Source: Bacteroides salyersiae WAL 10018 = DSM 18765 = JCM 12988
GTDB lineage: Bacteria; Bacteroidota; Bacteroidia; Bacteroidales; Bacteroidaceae
Assembly: GCF_000381365.1 (NCBI RefSeq)
Contig: NZ_KB905466.1
Span: 62,001 to 126,000 of the forward strand
Length of the DNA: 64,000 nt
Direction: 5' to 3'
Part shown: positions 9,816-19,014 of the stretch, one piece after another
Numbering within the stretch: the stretch's first letter is position 1
How the letters are laid out: each line of letters begins with the position of its first letter
Notes under the pieces: model-generated
The model's input: the letters and a program-made list of their open reading frames with translations, nothing else
Told to the model about the DNA's origin: nothing
The model's database searches: none
Made by a program: the position numbers and the translations under genes

Positions 9816-11375
9816 TTAAAAAGCGACTCCTACAGAAGCCGTCAGGCTATTTGCTGCAGAAGGCCGCGTATCGTGTCCATATACATACCGAAGCTCCAAA
9901 AACAAACCATAGGCCTTATGTCGGGAATAATCTCCCCTCATTGCTACCTGAAAACCCGCCTGATTGGCCGCCAAGTAACCATAATTGCCATATACCGGCT
10001 GATTCAACTTCTTTGCTTCTTCCGTTTCAACTGCCGGCAACTGCAATTCGGGGGTAAGGGAAGCAACATATCTTCCTCCCAACTCTCCACGCAGCAGCCA
10101 ATGACCGCAAGGAAACATCGCTTTTAGCATCAACTGAGAATGCAACCGGTGAATCTCCATTTCACGACGAGGATATACATAACGGGTATTCATATCGGTA
10201 TATCCTATGGAGGGAATGATTGAAAAAACAGTCCCCGACCGATACGTATATTCGTAAAAGCCCGACAGTACCCCACGACTTATCCGATTCATATACATCT
10301 CATCTTCTGCTATCTGCGGATAAATATTACCGGAAGCGTCTCCGAACAGATTCTCCGTTCCGGTACGTTTGGTAAATGCGGCTTCCAACTTCATCCCCCA
10401 ACGTGAAAATCTATCTTTGCTACTACGCCAGGCAATCTCTCCTCGCAGGTCATGTTCACCGACGGATGCCATCGGCAACTCGTTGAGGGAAGAAATTATT
10501 TTATCAAAAGAGAAATGATCGTAAAGCAAAGAAACGGCAAAACCTCCCTCACCGGCATCGAAAGGTGAAAGATTCACACTTCCGCCAAAAGAACGTCCTT
10601 TATAAAACGACTTCCCTTTTGCCCCACGAAAACGATAATAATCGGTACCCAATCCGGTGAAGTGATAAATATTGGGGACTCCCAATTCGTTATAAAACTG
10701 CAAATCGTTGGTCTGTTTATACTTGCGGGCATGCAAAGAATATCCCAATGCATAATGGTTGCCGGTTTTCCAAGACATGCCGATTGTAAAATACAAATCA
10801 CCCGTCAGGTTTTTGGGACGGGGATCCGCATTCCGATACTCGATATCGGCACCATAAGACCCCTCCGCACCGATGGTATAGCTTCCTTTGCGATAAGCAT
10901 ATCCTCCGGAGAAATAATATTGCTCGGATTTCAGATCGCCACCTACTGTATCTCCCATCACATAAGGATATAACAGCAGATAATCCGAAGTCTCATTCCA
11001 ACGCCGTCCTGTTTTCTTCCCGTTCTTATAGCGGGCTTCTCCCCACAGGCTGCTATTCCCCTTACGGATAAAAGAGCGCACATCCACAAAACCCATATAT
11101 CTGCCATCCCCTTCCTCCGCCAACGAAGGCTGTTCTTCATGAATATACTCTCCTCCTGCACGCAATTCATTCAGTGTCGAGGGATGCCAGACGTATTTCA
11201 TTGCCGGATTATCATAAACCAAAGAGAAAAACCCGCTTTCTGCCGTCGTACCGTTACTTCGCATACGCCCGTACAAAGACAGGCTGTCGGCGTCGGCAGC
11301 ATGCAGCCCTAAAAAGGAAAAGAATAAAACAGTCATTAAATAGTATCTCATGATAGATGTCGGGGTTAAAGTCAT
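9816..11375 (-). CDS. DUF6850-like outer-membrane beta-barrel protein
   Basis: This protein of 519 residues has a signal peptide ending near GLHAADA and a mature part of alternating hydrophobic and polar strands rich in Tyr, Gly and Arg. It ends in a terminal phenylalanine (SLTASVGVAF), typical of outer-membrane barrels. No TonB plug is present. The start at 11375 overlaps the upstream lipoprotein stop (ATGA), which favours translational coupling; an internal ATG at 11351 (MRYYLM) gives a cleaner signal peptide. The DUF6850 name is from memory of this gene neighbourhood. It is probably a partner of the upstream TonB receptor and lipoprotein. Confidence 0.78.
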   Translation of the reverse strand: MTLTPTSIMRYYLMTVLFFSFLGLHAADADSLSLYGRMRSNGTTAESGFFSLVYDNPAMKYVWHPSTLNELRAGGEYIHEEQPSLAEEGDGRYMGFVDVRSFIRKGNSSLWGEARYKNGKKTGRRWNETSDYLLLYPYVMGDTVGGDLKSEQYYFSGGYAYRKGSYTIGAEGSYGADIEYRNADPRPKNLTGDLYFTIGMSWKTGNHYALGYSLHARKYKQTNDLQFYNELGVPNIYHFTGLGTDYYRFRGAKGKSFYKGRSFGGSVNLSPFDAGEGGFAVSLLYDHFSFDKIISSLNELPMASVGEHDLRGEIAWRSSKDRFSRWGMKLEAAFTKRTGTENLFGDASGNIYPQIAEDEMYMNRISRGVLSGFYEYTYRSGTVFSIIPSIGYTDMNTRYVYPRREMEIHRLHSQLMLKAMFPCGHWLLRGELGGRYVASLTPELQLPAVETEEAKKLNQPVYGNYGYLAANQAGFQVAMRGDYSRHKAYGLFLELRYVYGHDTRPSAANSLTASVGVAF

Positions 11376-12664
11376 TCTTCAACGGGTTGTACTCCGTCGT
11401 ATGTCAACGTTTCTGCCTTCCTACCATCGGCACTTATCGCCGTATTTTGTTCTTCGATAAGAGAAGGTATACATTCTGTATTGAAATCGTCCGTCGAGTT
11501 ATCCGTATCTTGCAATACCCTGTGACCGTTCTCATCCAGATAAAGCATTTTCCGCCGGACACTCTTGAAATAACGGTCCTTATCATGATCTATCTTTCCG
11601 CAATGAGTCCATCCGGCATCTACGGTAGCCGGTAATACGTTCCATTGACGTTCTGCTTCCACACTACAATTCACTCCGTCGACAATCCAGTCGTTCGGCA
11701 GTTTATAAGCCTTCTGAGACCAGGGATAATTGCCTTGCGGACTCGATATAATGTATTCGTATTTATAAAAGAATTTTTTCAGATATTCCTCTTTCGGAAC
11801 TTGCATACGCGCCAGCGCATACGAACGGAAACCGCGATTATGAAGCACAAAGACAGAAAGCGTATAGCAATACCATTTATCGAGGTTCTCCACCGTTTCA
11901 CTGTCAATATCCATATTGTCCGGTGAAGTGGAGACATCATACCATTCAAAATTGGCTTCACTAAGATCAAAAGAGTTCGGATTGGCCACCTGATGGTTGA
12001 TGCCGGTATCACAAATCACCATACTCTCACCGGGCTGTACCGGATGCTCCTCACCACTGCCCGGAACAACGTAAATGGCATGTACCGTCATCGTGTCCTG
12101 ACGGATGTCCGGAGTATAATCATACTTCTGTGTAGAGACGAATTTGGATTCCACCAGCGCCAGACCATCGGCATACAACACATGGTCCGTGTTATTGTAG
12201 ATTTTCACATACGAATCGCCATAATATTGTTTACCGCTCTCCCGTAACGTACCCGTAAAGAAAATTTCTTCGATAATAAAATCATCCTTATCAATCAGCA
12301 GATGGGTATTCATCGTTAATGACACATTCCCGGATGTAAGATTCACATTTTCCAAAGCGCCACGCAAGCGCCCTTTCACTGTACGTCCTTCATCTACATA
12401 GGTTACATCGGCTTTATAGAAACAGTTGTATAATCCCTGAGGCAATTCCGGTTTCTCTGTAGCCGGCACTTTTACAGACAATCCACTGGATATGTTCTGG
12501 AAAGTAAGGGTATCGTTCGCTATCGATGCACCGGACAGGTCGTCGGGAAGCTTCACGGTAACCCCGGTGACGGTTCTCGATACATCCTCCAATTCATTAC
12601 AAGCAGTAATACCTGACAACAGAATAACAAATACCGATAAAAACAAACTCTTTTCGTACTTCAT
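11372..12664 (-). CDS. DUF4876-like surface lipoprotein
   Basis: This lipoprotein of 430 residues has a lipobox LSGITAC with the cysteine at residue 22, followed by Asn-Glu. The mature part starts with a beta-rich domain (about residues 30-125). A larger domain follows, containing 'YVKIYNNTDHVLYADGLAL', which resembles the lamin-tail or DUF4876 type. It lies 16 bases after the TonB receptor gene and overlaps the next gene by four bases. In Bacteroides, a lipoprotein next to a TonB receptor often acts as its surface lid or capture protein; that role is inferred here. Confidence 0.78.
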   Translation of the reverse strand: MKYEKSLFLSVFVILLSGITACNELEDVSRTVTGVTVKLPDDLSGASIANDTLTFQNISSGLSVKVPATEKPELPQGLYNCFYKADVTYVDEGRTVKGRLRGALENVNLTSGNVSLTMNTHLLIDKDDFIIEEIFFTGTLRESGKQYYGDSYVKIYNNTDHVLYADGLALVESKFVSTQKYDYTPDIRQDTMTVHAIYVVPGSGEEHPVQPGESMVICDTGINHQVANPNSFDLSEANFEWYDVSTSPDNMDIDSETVENLDKWYCYTLSVFVLHNRGFRSYALARMQVPKEEYLKKFFYKYEYIISSPQGNYPWSQKAYKLPNDWIVDGVNCSVEAERQWNVLPATVDAGWTHCGKIDHDKDRYFKSVRRKMLYLDENGHRVLQDTDNSTDDFNTECIPSLIEEQNTAISADGRKAETLTYDGVQPVEE

Positions 12665-12680
12665 ATATCGAATAATTTAT

Positions 12681-15494
12681 TTATAAACTAAAATTCAACT
12701 CCATGCCGAAATAAGGTTCTACATTCCGGCGTACTGTCAATCCACGACTTTTAAAGTCGGGAGTATAATCTAAGAGCTTATTGGCAAAAAATGCTAAATT
12801 AAGATACTTCCCTATCTTCTTCGTAACTTTCAGATTGACATAGAAGGCCATCGGAACGGTATATTTATCAAAAGTTCCCGAACTGATGGGAATAATCAGA
12901 TGTTGCAGATAAAGGTCTTCTTTCGATGCCTCCGTATAGGGATGTTCCTGTCCATCCTCTGCCCACAGGTAGCTTTCGGGCACTCCGTCACGATAAAAAG
13001 CCTGCTTGCTGGTAAACCACATGCATTGCAACGAAGTAGAAAAAATCAATCCCCACTCCGGTATTTGCGTATCGAACATCAGGTTCGTGTTAAACTGCTG
13101 ATAGACATTCCCGTCGTCCCAGTTATAGATACCAATGTACGAATCGGATATCGATTGGCCATCCACCATTTCGGATACGGTGCGCGGCATACGGATACTG
13201 TTGGTGTAAGTGGAACGGAACCATGCCCCACTGAGATTTACCACCGTACGTAACGGCTTGATACGCTGTGAACGGAATTGGAATTCCACTCCCTCTTTCA
13301 GCAGACGGCTTCCATTGGTCGCTTTATTATATCCTCCCAATATTTTCTTATCAGTGTAGGGCAGATCGTCCAGTGACGGAGGTCCCTGCAAAGCCGAACC
13401 GGTAATCTTACTTGCATCGTACTCCTTATAAGCATAAGAGGTATAATTGGCCACATAGCGAAAACCGGTATTCATGGATTCGCGGAAATAGCTTACCGAC
13501 AGACGATTCCCCCCATAAGTAAAGTCTGCACGCAACTCCCATTTCTTATTACGCGCCGGACGTAACTCATAGTTGGTACGGTCTTCGATATAACTTCTTA
13601 TGTTGAAGCGGCTGTTCTGCTCTGGATTCAGAACATCGTAATAGCCAAGCTGCACAATGTCTTTATAATAAGCATCGGGGAAGAGATAATCGAGCGTAGG
13701 CATCTTGGTAGTCCAGCCGATACCACCCCCCAGTGCGATTTCAAGATTATGGGTTTTGCCCAGATCGATTGCAGGGAAATTCCACAATCCGTTGATACGG
13801 GGATCCAGGTAAAACTTATTATTCAGAACGTATCGTTTGTCAAGCCCGACAAGTGCCATCGCACGTATACCCCCCATTAATTCCAGCTTATGGCGACCGA
13901 TTTTCGCTGTCATTATATCTTCAATAAATACACCCACATTCTGTAATGCAGGAATGTCTTTATAAGCTCGCGGACGACTACTCCATCCTCCGGCAGCCAA
14001 CGGCCGGGTGAGATCGTACACTTGCCCGCGACCGAAGTTCTTCGTATAACTCCATTCACCTCCCACCTTGGCGTTATTCTTTACCGGGCCATTGGTAAAT
14101 GAAAAGTCTCCTTTCAATTTGATAAAGGCGTTGAACGGTTTTCCATCCGACAGATAATCTGCCACATACTCTTTAAAAAGGAGAGTGGCATCATGTTCGC
14201 CCTCACCCGTTGTGGAAGGGACAATCATATAACGCTGCGGCGCTACCAATTTACGACGCGTCAAACGATCGAACTGTGCATTGGCAGATGTGTTCAACTC
14301 GATGCCTTTGACAGCCTTTACTTTGGGAAAAGTCCAAAGGAAGTTATTGGTCAGAGCTACCCGGTTATAGGTAGATTTATAAGTATCCGTGTTGCCGTAG
14401 TTCAGTTCGGGATCTTCTTTGGCATTATCAAACGAACCGGTATAGTCAATACCCGGAGCATAGCGCATGGTCCAGTTATCGTGGCTATAATTCCAGGTAA
14501 AACGTAGAGAGGTATTCATCCGTTTGTAGTTCACTAAATTATTACGGGGATCCGGTTTGGAATCCAGATAACCTACATCTACATTCACTACCCCATCTTC
14601 AGCACCCGGCAAGGCAAATCCCTTTCCGGCAGAGAAAAGTTTACTGTATCCGTCTGCCTTGAAACGCGCATTGAGAGGGGTCAGTTTACGCACCTTTTTT
14701 ATATTGACAATTCCACTCGTAAGGTTTCCATATTCTGCGGACGGGATTCCTCTTACCACTTCCACACTTTCGATGTCGTCCGTAGAAATAGAACGCATAT
14801 CTACCCCCCGGTTAACAATGTTACGGCTGCTCTCCGCCGAATTATCCGATACAGGCGAAGCTTGAAGGTTAGCATCGGTATTGATCGGAATACCGTCTAC
14901 AATAAATTGCGTACCGAGTGAAGTAATGGAATAATCACTCCCGGCATCTCCTTTGGTTCCATCTGCTTTGATCACTCCCGTTTCGCGCAAAGTGATCGTA
15001 TTGGCAGACCCCATATCCGGATCACGTGACATACCTCCGGGCAACAATTCCAACAAATCGGCAAAACTGGTAGGTTGCAGATGTTGCATAGCCGGACGGT
15101 CTATTTTAGAGGAAGAAACGAGTCCTTTCGACTCAGTGGCAGTAATAACGACTTCTTTCAATTGGTTATCGGAGCGTAATCCGATAGTCATATACGTGCT
15201 TTTCTTTAATTCTACCGTACGTTGTTGACGTCCGTAACCAATAAAAGAGACCGTGAGTTTATAAATGCCCGGAAAAACATCGGTTATCCGGAACGTTCCA
15301 TCGTCACCGGCTATGGCCGAATAGCGGCGTGTCTCCTCACTTTCCAACAAAACGGTTGCATAAGGAAGCGTCTCATGAGTAACCGCGTCACGTATAATAC
15401 CGCTAAATATTAACTTATCGGCTGTATAAGCGTTCCCTGCATATAATAATAGAAATAAAAATAAGAAACAATATCTTGTCTTTTTTTGTCTCAT
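12681..15494 (-). CDS. TonB-dependent receptor with carboxypeptidase-like N-terminal domain
   Basis: This receptor of 937 residues has a signal peptide (residues 1-24), a CarboxypepD_reg-like domain (about 28-110: 'GIIRDAVTHETLPYATVLLE'), a plug (about 120-270, with 'IESVEVVRGIPSAEYG' and 'GIVNIKK') and a long C-terminal barrel. The start at 15494 gives MRQKKTRYCFLFLF, a normal signal. A 442-base structured gap separates it from the upstream receptor gene, so it may have its own promoter. The substrate is unknown. The next gene is a lipoprotein rather than a SusD homologue, which argues against ordinary glycan import and for a small ligand such as a metal complex. Confidence 0.9.
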   Translation of the reverse strand: MRQKKTRYCFLFLFLLLYAGNAYTADKLIFSGIIRDAVTHETLPYATVLLESEETRRYSAIAGDDGTFRITDVFPGIYKLTVSFIGYGRQQRTVELKKSTYMTIGLRSDNQLKEVVITATESKGLVSSSKIDRPAMQHLQPTSFADLLELLPGGMSRDPDMGSANTITLRETGVIKADGTKGDAGSDYSITSLGTQFIVDGIPINTDANLQASPVSDNSAESSRNIVNRGVDMRSISTDDIESVEVVRGIPSAEYGNLTSGIVNIKKVRKLTPLNARFKADGYSKLFSAGKGFALPGAEDGVVNVDVGYLDSKPDPRNNLVNYKRMNTSLRFTWNYSHDNWTMRYAPGIDYTGSFDNAKEDPELNYGNTDTYKSTYNRVALTNNFLWTFPKVKAVKGIELNTSANAQFDRLTRRKLVAPQRYMIVPSTTGEGEHDATLLFKEYVADYLSDGKPFNAFIKLKGDFSFTNGPVKNNAKVGGEWSYTKNFGRGQVYDLTRPLAAGGWSSRPRAYKDIPALQNVGVFIEDIMTAKIGRHKLELMGGIRAMALVGLDKRYVLNNKFYLDPRINGLWNFPAIDLGKTHNLEIALGGGIGWTTKMPTLDYLFPDAYYKDIVQLGYYDVLNPEQNSRFNIRSYIEDRTNYELRPARNKKWELRADFTYGGNRLSVSYFRESMNTGFRYVANYTSYAYKEYDASKITGSALQGPPSLDDLPYTDKKILGGYNKATNGSRLLKEGVEFQFRSQRIKPLRTVVNLSGAWFRSTYTNSIRMPRTVSEMVDGQSISDSYIGIYNWDDGNVYQQFNTNLMFDTQIPEWGLIFSTSLQCMWFTSKQAFYRDGVPESYLWAEDGQEHPYTEASKEDLYLQHLIIPISSGTFDKYTVPMAFYVNLKVTKKIGKYLNLAFFANKLLDYTPDFKSRGLTVRRNVEPYFGMELNFSL

Positions 15495-15936
15495 AAGTCC
15501 AGAACGTATTTCAAGCTACAAAAAAAGGCTAAAATAAGATAGCAGGAAATACCTATAGATTAGTATTCATTTACATTGCAGTACTTATATATAGGTAATT
15601 TTTTATCCATAACAATACAATGAATAATAATCACTTAAGATGATCAGATTCAAACAGGACAGCCGAAGAAGAAAATATCTAAAGATATAAAAAGGTAACG
15701 TTTTCCAACTAAAAATAAATAAAACGGTATGCCGGTAACCGCAAGCAGGGTATTTACCTCCACCAGGAACTATCCATACAAGCAGTATGCACCGTGCTCG
15801 ATGCATCTAACCACGGTCTTCAGGAGACTTTAGCACGGTACATAAACCAAGGCCCCCGCTCACCCGGTAATGTCGAGAGGTAAAGGGTATCAATTGCCTG
15901 TGCCACCACCCCGAATGGCACATTGGCACAGTATCC
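15495..15936 (-). ncRNA. Structured 442-base intergenic region between two TonB receptor genes; candidate leader RNA
   Basis: This gap holds two inverted repeats with perfect 8-base arms. The first is CTGTGCCA/TGGCACAG at 15898-15905 and 15924-15931, just after the upstream stop codon. The second is ACCGTGCT/AGCACGGT at 15791-15798 and 15832-15839. In each, one arm has a second possible partner: GTGCCA with TGGCAC at 15916-15921, and ACCGTG with CACGGT at 15812-15817. Such competing pairings suit a switching leader, but the first hairpin may simply help end transcription. A weak -7-like box lies at 15680-15687. I could not match it to a known riboswitch class. Short open frames inside have no clear coding character. 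Confidence 0.35.
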
Positions 15937-18282
15937 TCAATAGCTAATCTTCACCCCTGCAAAAAAACTTCTGGGAGTGGCAGGACCATAAATATAGTTG
16001 GAATCCCGGTTGGCTCCACGATCGAAATCTTTCTGATAAGCCTGAAAAATGTTTTGTATACCGGCATTGAGCTGAAATACGGTCGATTTACAAAACTTAA
16101 AATCATAGGCTGCTTTTATACCGAGATCGAAGAAATCGGGGGTCATAAGAGCAACTGCCGGGCGTTCGGGCATCTCTCCCATCGCTGCATTCTCGGCAGA
16201 GATGGCGGCACGCTGTACGAGCATGCTACCGGTATATGTACCAGACAGAGCAATGGTCAGCGGTTTTATCGGCGTATAGGTAGCGGTGAAATACCCGTAA
16301 GTATTGGGAGTACGAAACATCTTTTTCTCAGCCGGTGCATCATCGTCCCACTGATACGGTTCGTCGTAACGGCTACGCTGTAAAGTTACACCGGCTTGAA
16401 ACTGGAATTGTGTCAGATAAGCCAGTTTGCCTTCCAATGTCAACCCCATCACTTTGGCACCGGGACCGTTATAGCGTGTCCGCACCAATACTCCGTCTCC
16501 CCGGTCTTCATACGGACCAAGAACAAAAACATCTTTCAAGGCAGTATAAAAACCTTCTACAAGGAAATTCACCTGCCATGCACCGAAACGGCGATACATA
16601 TCGGCAGAAGCACTCAGACTTTGAGATTTTTCTTCTTTCAACCCTTTGGCACGTTCGATCATAGAAACCGTACCACCGACGTTTTCAATATGCATGTCTT
16701 CATCAAAGGCTTGCGGAGCACGGAAGCCCGAAGCATAACTGAGCCGGAAGTTAACATCCTTTGTCGGGTTGAAACGCAGGTTGGCACGAGGACTAAAGAT
16801 CACATGATCTACCATATTATGCTTATCCAGACGACCGCCCAGAAGAATACCCCACTTTTCGTTTTTCCACTCGTTCTGCAGAAAACCGCTATAAATATTC
16901 ACCGTCTGCTCGGTATGGCGGTTGTATCCCCACATGTTATCTTCCAGATGATCACGGTTGTACTCCAATCCTGCCGTGAGATCGGCCGGCATGAAAAGAC
17001 AACGCCCGAAGCTATACATGTATTGTGTGCCTCCCATCACAGTGAAATCGGTAGTCTTGCCATAGGCATTCGGATCTTGTCCGCCACCGTAATAGCTGTC
17101 CCGGTCGGTATTGGCAGCCGAAGTAAAAACACTGAAACGATGTTTCTCATTGGGTGAAAAGTAATCGAATTTCAAACTACCGCCATCAATGGCATGCTCC
17201 AGTTGCTCGGCGATATTGGCTTCATGAGGCGGACGGTTCAGCATATCTCCACCCCGGCGGAACTCTTGCAGATGATGATATTCAAAAGTAAGTTTCGAAT
17301 AAGTACTGGTTTTGAAATAAGAACGGAAACCTACCGTCTGGTTCTTCAACTTCGGTAATTCGGTAAAACCGTCGCCGTCATAATCGTATCCCGAGCGATG
17401 ACGGTTTTGCCCGAATATATAGACTCCCGCACGATGATCGTCGGTCACAAGAGAGAGGTTCAGAGAGGTATTGTTATCAAAAGAATTGCCCCCGCTGAAA
17501 CCGGTGATCGTATGAGAAAGTTGGCCGGAATTGCGCAACGGCTCTTTTGTGATGATGTTAATCGTACCGGCAATGGCAGACGAACCGAACAGAGCCGAAC
17601 CACCGCCACGCATCACCTCCACCCGTTCGATCATACTGGCAGGAATCTGTTCCAGACCGTATACTCCCGACAACGCACTGAATACGGGACGAGAGTCTAT
17701 CAATATCTGCGTATAAGGACCATCCAGCCCATTAATACGAACTTGCTGGAAACCACAATTTTGGCAATTGGTCTCTACACGTACACCGGGTTGGAAATTC
17801 AACCCCTGTGAAAGCGTACTGGAATTAGTCGATTCAAACAGCTTTAAATCGACTACATTGACAAGTGTAGGCGCCATACGCCGGGTAGTCTCATTACGAT
17901 TGGCAGAAACCACGACCCCATCGAGGGCAATGGCGTCTTCCTCCAGTTCGAAGTTCTCTTCCAGCGTTTTTCCTTTCTTCAGGGTCACACTGCGGGTGAT
18001 GGTTTTATAGCCCACCGAACTCACTTCCATCACAAAATTCCCCTCCGGGAGGTTCTTTAGGAAATAATGCCCCGTAGCATCTGTCACAGTTCCGATAGTC
18101 GTTCCTTTAAGGGCAATTGTAATATACGGCAAATGTTCCTCACTGTTCTTATCGAGTACATGGCCGATGATATTGGCATCGGACTTTTTCAATTCGGAGT
18201 GTTCCAATGGAGCGGGTTGTCCGGACATAGCAGAGGTAAGGGCACAATACAGGCCCGCAAGAATAAATATATATTTCTTCAT
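15937..18282 (-). CDS. CirA-like TonB-dependent receptor
   Basis: This receptor has about 781 residues from the ATG at 18282 (MKKYIFILAG, a normal signal peptide). The frame is open to 18429, but that extension has no signal character. Domains are a CarboxypepD_reg-like segment ('PYITIALKGTTIGTVTDATG'), a plug with 'QQVRINGLDGPYTQILIDSR' and 'ERVEVMRGGGSALFG..AIAGTINIITKEP', and a barrel ending VKISY. The plug contains a Cys-Gln-Asn-Cys pair ahead of the QQVRING segment, seen in CirA/BtuB-like receptors of Bacteroidetes. The plug type favours siderophore, haem, cobalamin or metal uptake. It is 202 bases downstream of the His-rich small gene and probably co-transcribed with it. Confidence 0.9.
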   Translation of the reverse strand: MKKYIFILAGLYCALTSAMSGQPAPLEHSELKKSDANIIGHVLDKNSEEHLPYITIALKGTTIGTVTDATGHYFLKNLPEGNFVMEVSSVGYKTITRSVTLKKGKTLEENFELEEDAIALDGVVVSANRNETTRRMAPTLVNVVDLKLFESTNSSTLSQGLNFQPGVRVETNCQNCGFQQVRINGLDGPYTQILIDSRPVFSALSGVYGLEQIPASMIERVEVMRGGGSALFGSSAIAGTINIITKEPLRNSGQLSHTITGFSGGNSFDNNTSLNLSLVTDDHRAGVYIFGQNRHRSGYDYDGDGFTELPKLKNQTVGFRSYFKTSTYSKLTFEYHHLQEFRRGGDMLNRPPHEANIAEQLEHAIDGGSLKFDYFSPNEKHRFSVFTSAANTDRDSYYGGGQDPNAYGKTTDFTVMGGTQYMYSFGRCLFMPADLTAGLEYNRDHLEDNMWGYNRHTEQTVNIYSGFLQNEWKNEKWGILLGGRLDKHNMVDHVIFSPRANLRFNPTKDVNFRLSYASGFRAPQAFDEDMHIENVGGTVSMIERAKGLKEEKSQSLSASADMYRRFGAWQVNFLVEGFYTALKDVFVLGPYEDRGDGVLVRTRYNGPGAKVMGLTLEGKLAYLTQFQFQAGVTLQRSRYDEPYQWDDDAPAEKKMFRTPNTYGYFTATYTPIKPLTIALSGTYTGSMLVQRAAISAENAAMGEMPERPAVALMTPDFFDLGIKAAYDFKFCKSTVFQLNAGIQNIFQAYQKDFDRGANRDSNYIYGPATPRSFFAGVKISY

Positions 18283-18484
18283 TTTCGTTTGTTTTTTAGG
18301 AAGTAACCGCACGGTACAGGTATAGGCGGACCGTGAAATAGCCTCATACTCCCATATAGGAACATGATAAGCATACTTCTCCCCTAACCGCCATCCGGCA
18401 GCCACTTGTTTTGAATAAATTAAGAGCAAGAATAAAACAGGCTCTCAGAGATTTTTCTTTTCCACAGACATGCGGAAGTATTTA

Positions 18485-18832
18485 CTACAAACGAAAAGAA
18501 GGAGGTGCCCTCAATGAAACCACTCCCACACAGGGAGTTAAATGCCCCGTCCGCTGCGGACACCACAAAAGCGTACAAAGCAGTAAAGCGATGAATGAGG
18601 CAAATACAGGAAGAATACCTGCATCAGTGGTCTGAAAATGATTTAAGAAATGGATTAACTGGAACTCGACCGTAGTGTGGCTATGCTCGACCCCTTTTTT
18701 GAATGGATGGGAATGGACAATCGTTACCCCATTCACCACGTGCGAGTGAGTGAAGAGCGTAATACCTGCCATGTACGAAATAAACAGTACAGGAAGGAAC
18801 CATTTCATGATATTCAAATACAGTCGTTTCAT
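18485..18832 (-). CDS. Small His-rich membrane protein upstream of TonB receptor
   Basis: This protein has 115 residues from the ATG at 18832 (MKRLYLNIMKWFLPVLF). The longer open frame starting at 18988 is rejected because a -7 promoter box (18849-18856) lies inside it. It has an N-terminal hydrophobic segment (FLPVLFISYMAGITLFTH), a His-rich periplasmic loop (HSHVVNG, IVHSHPF, VEHSHTTVEF, LIHFLNH) and a second hydrophobic segment (FASFIALLLCTLLW). The clustered His-x-His motifs suggest metal binding, zinc or a similar ion. The position before a CirA-like receptor gene supports a metal role. I do not recognise a named family. Confidence 0.7.
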   Translation of the reverse strand: MKRLYLNIMKWFLPVLFISYMAGITLFTHSHVVNGVTIVHSHPFKKGVEHSHTTVEFQLIHFLNHFQTTDAGILPVFASFIALLLCTLLWCPQRTGHLTPCVGVVSLRAPPSFRL

Positions 18833-18848
18833 CTTGTTAGTCCCGGGG

Positions 18849-18856
18849 CAAAGATA
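18849..18856 (-). promoter_or_regulatory. -7 box of the His-rich gene
   Basis: CAAAGATA on the plus strand reads TATCTTTG on the minus strand, a perfect Bacteroides -7 box. Transcription would start near 18843, about ten bases before the ATG at 18832. A CAAA (TTTG on the minus strand) at 18872-18875 is a possible -33 element, but its 15-base gap is short. The box decides the start codon of the gene. Confidence 0.6.
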
Positions 18857-18905
18857 AGCAGATTCATGATACAAATCAACCCTTACCGGCAATGAATCAG
18901 CATTA

Positions 18906-18921
18906 TACCCTCCATTGGGTA
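18906..18921. promoter_or_regulatory. Palindrome in the divergent His-rich/TetR promoter gap
   Basis: TACCCTCCATTGGGTA has perfect 5-base arms (TACCC/GGGTA) around a 6-base centre. It lies between the two divergent promoters, so it could be an operator. It is a single copy and short, so chance is possible. Confidence 0.3.
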
Positions 18922-18954
18922 CAACTAAATACATCTTTTCATCATTATTAGGTA

Positions 18955-18985
18955 TTTCGTGTTTACCGAAACCTCTCCATCTTTG
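18955..18985 (+). promoter_or_regulatory. Probable promoter of the TetR gene
   Basis: TTTC at 18955-18958 and CATCTTTG at 18978-18985 are separated by 19 bases. Each differs by one base from the Bacteroides TTTG / TAnnTTTG consensus. Transcription would start near 18992, about 23 bases before the ATG at 19015. Confidence 0.5.
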
Positions 18986-19014
18986 CAACTAAACAATAAA
19001 TAACACTCGGCGAT

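Noticed and set aside
15603-15806. Open frame of 67 codons on the minus strand
   Set aside because: It runs through the inverted repeat at 15791-15839, has no recognisable protein features, and sits in a structured intergenic region.
15495-15936. Cobalamin or TPP riboswitch between the receptor genes
   Set aside because: I searched the minus strand by eye for the B12-box and TPP core motifs and found neither.
16396-17157. Open frame of 253 codons on the plus strand
   Set aside because: It lies wholly opposite the CirA-like receptor gene, has low-quality composition and no motif, so it is a shadow frame.
18833-18988. Extended N-terminus for the His-rich protein, start at 18988
   Set aside because: A -7 box inside the extension and a good signal helix at the 18832 start make the longer form unlikely.
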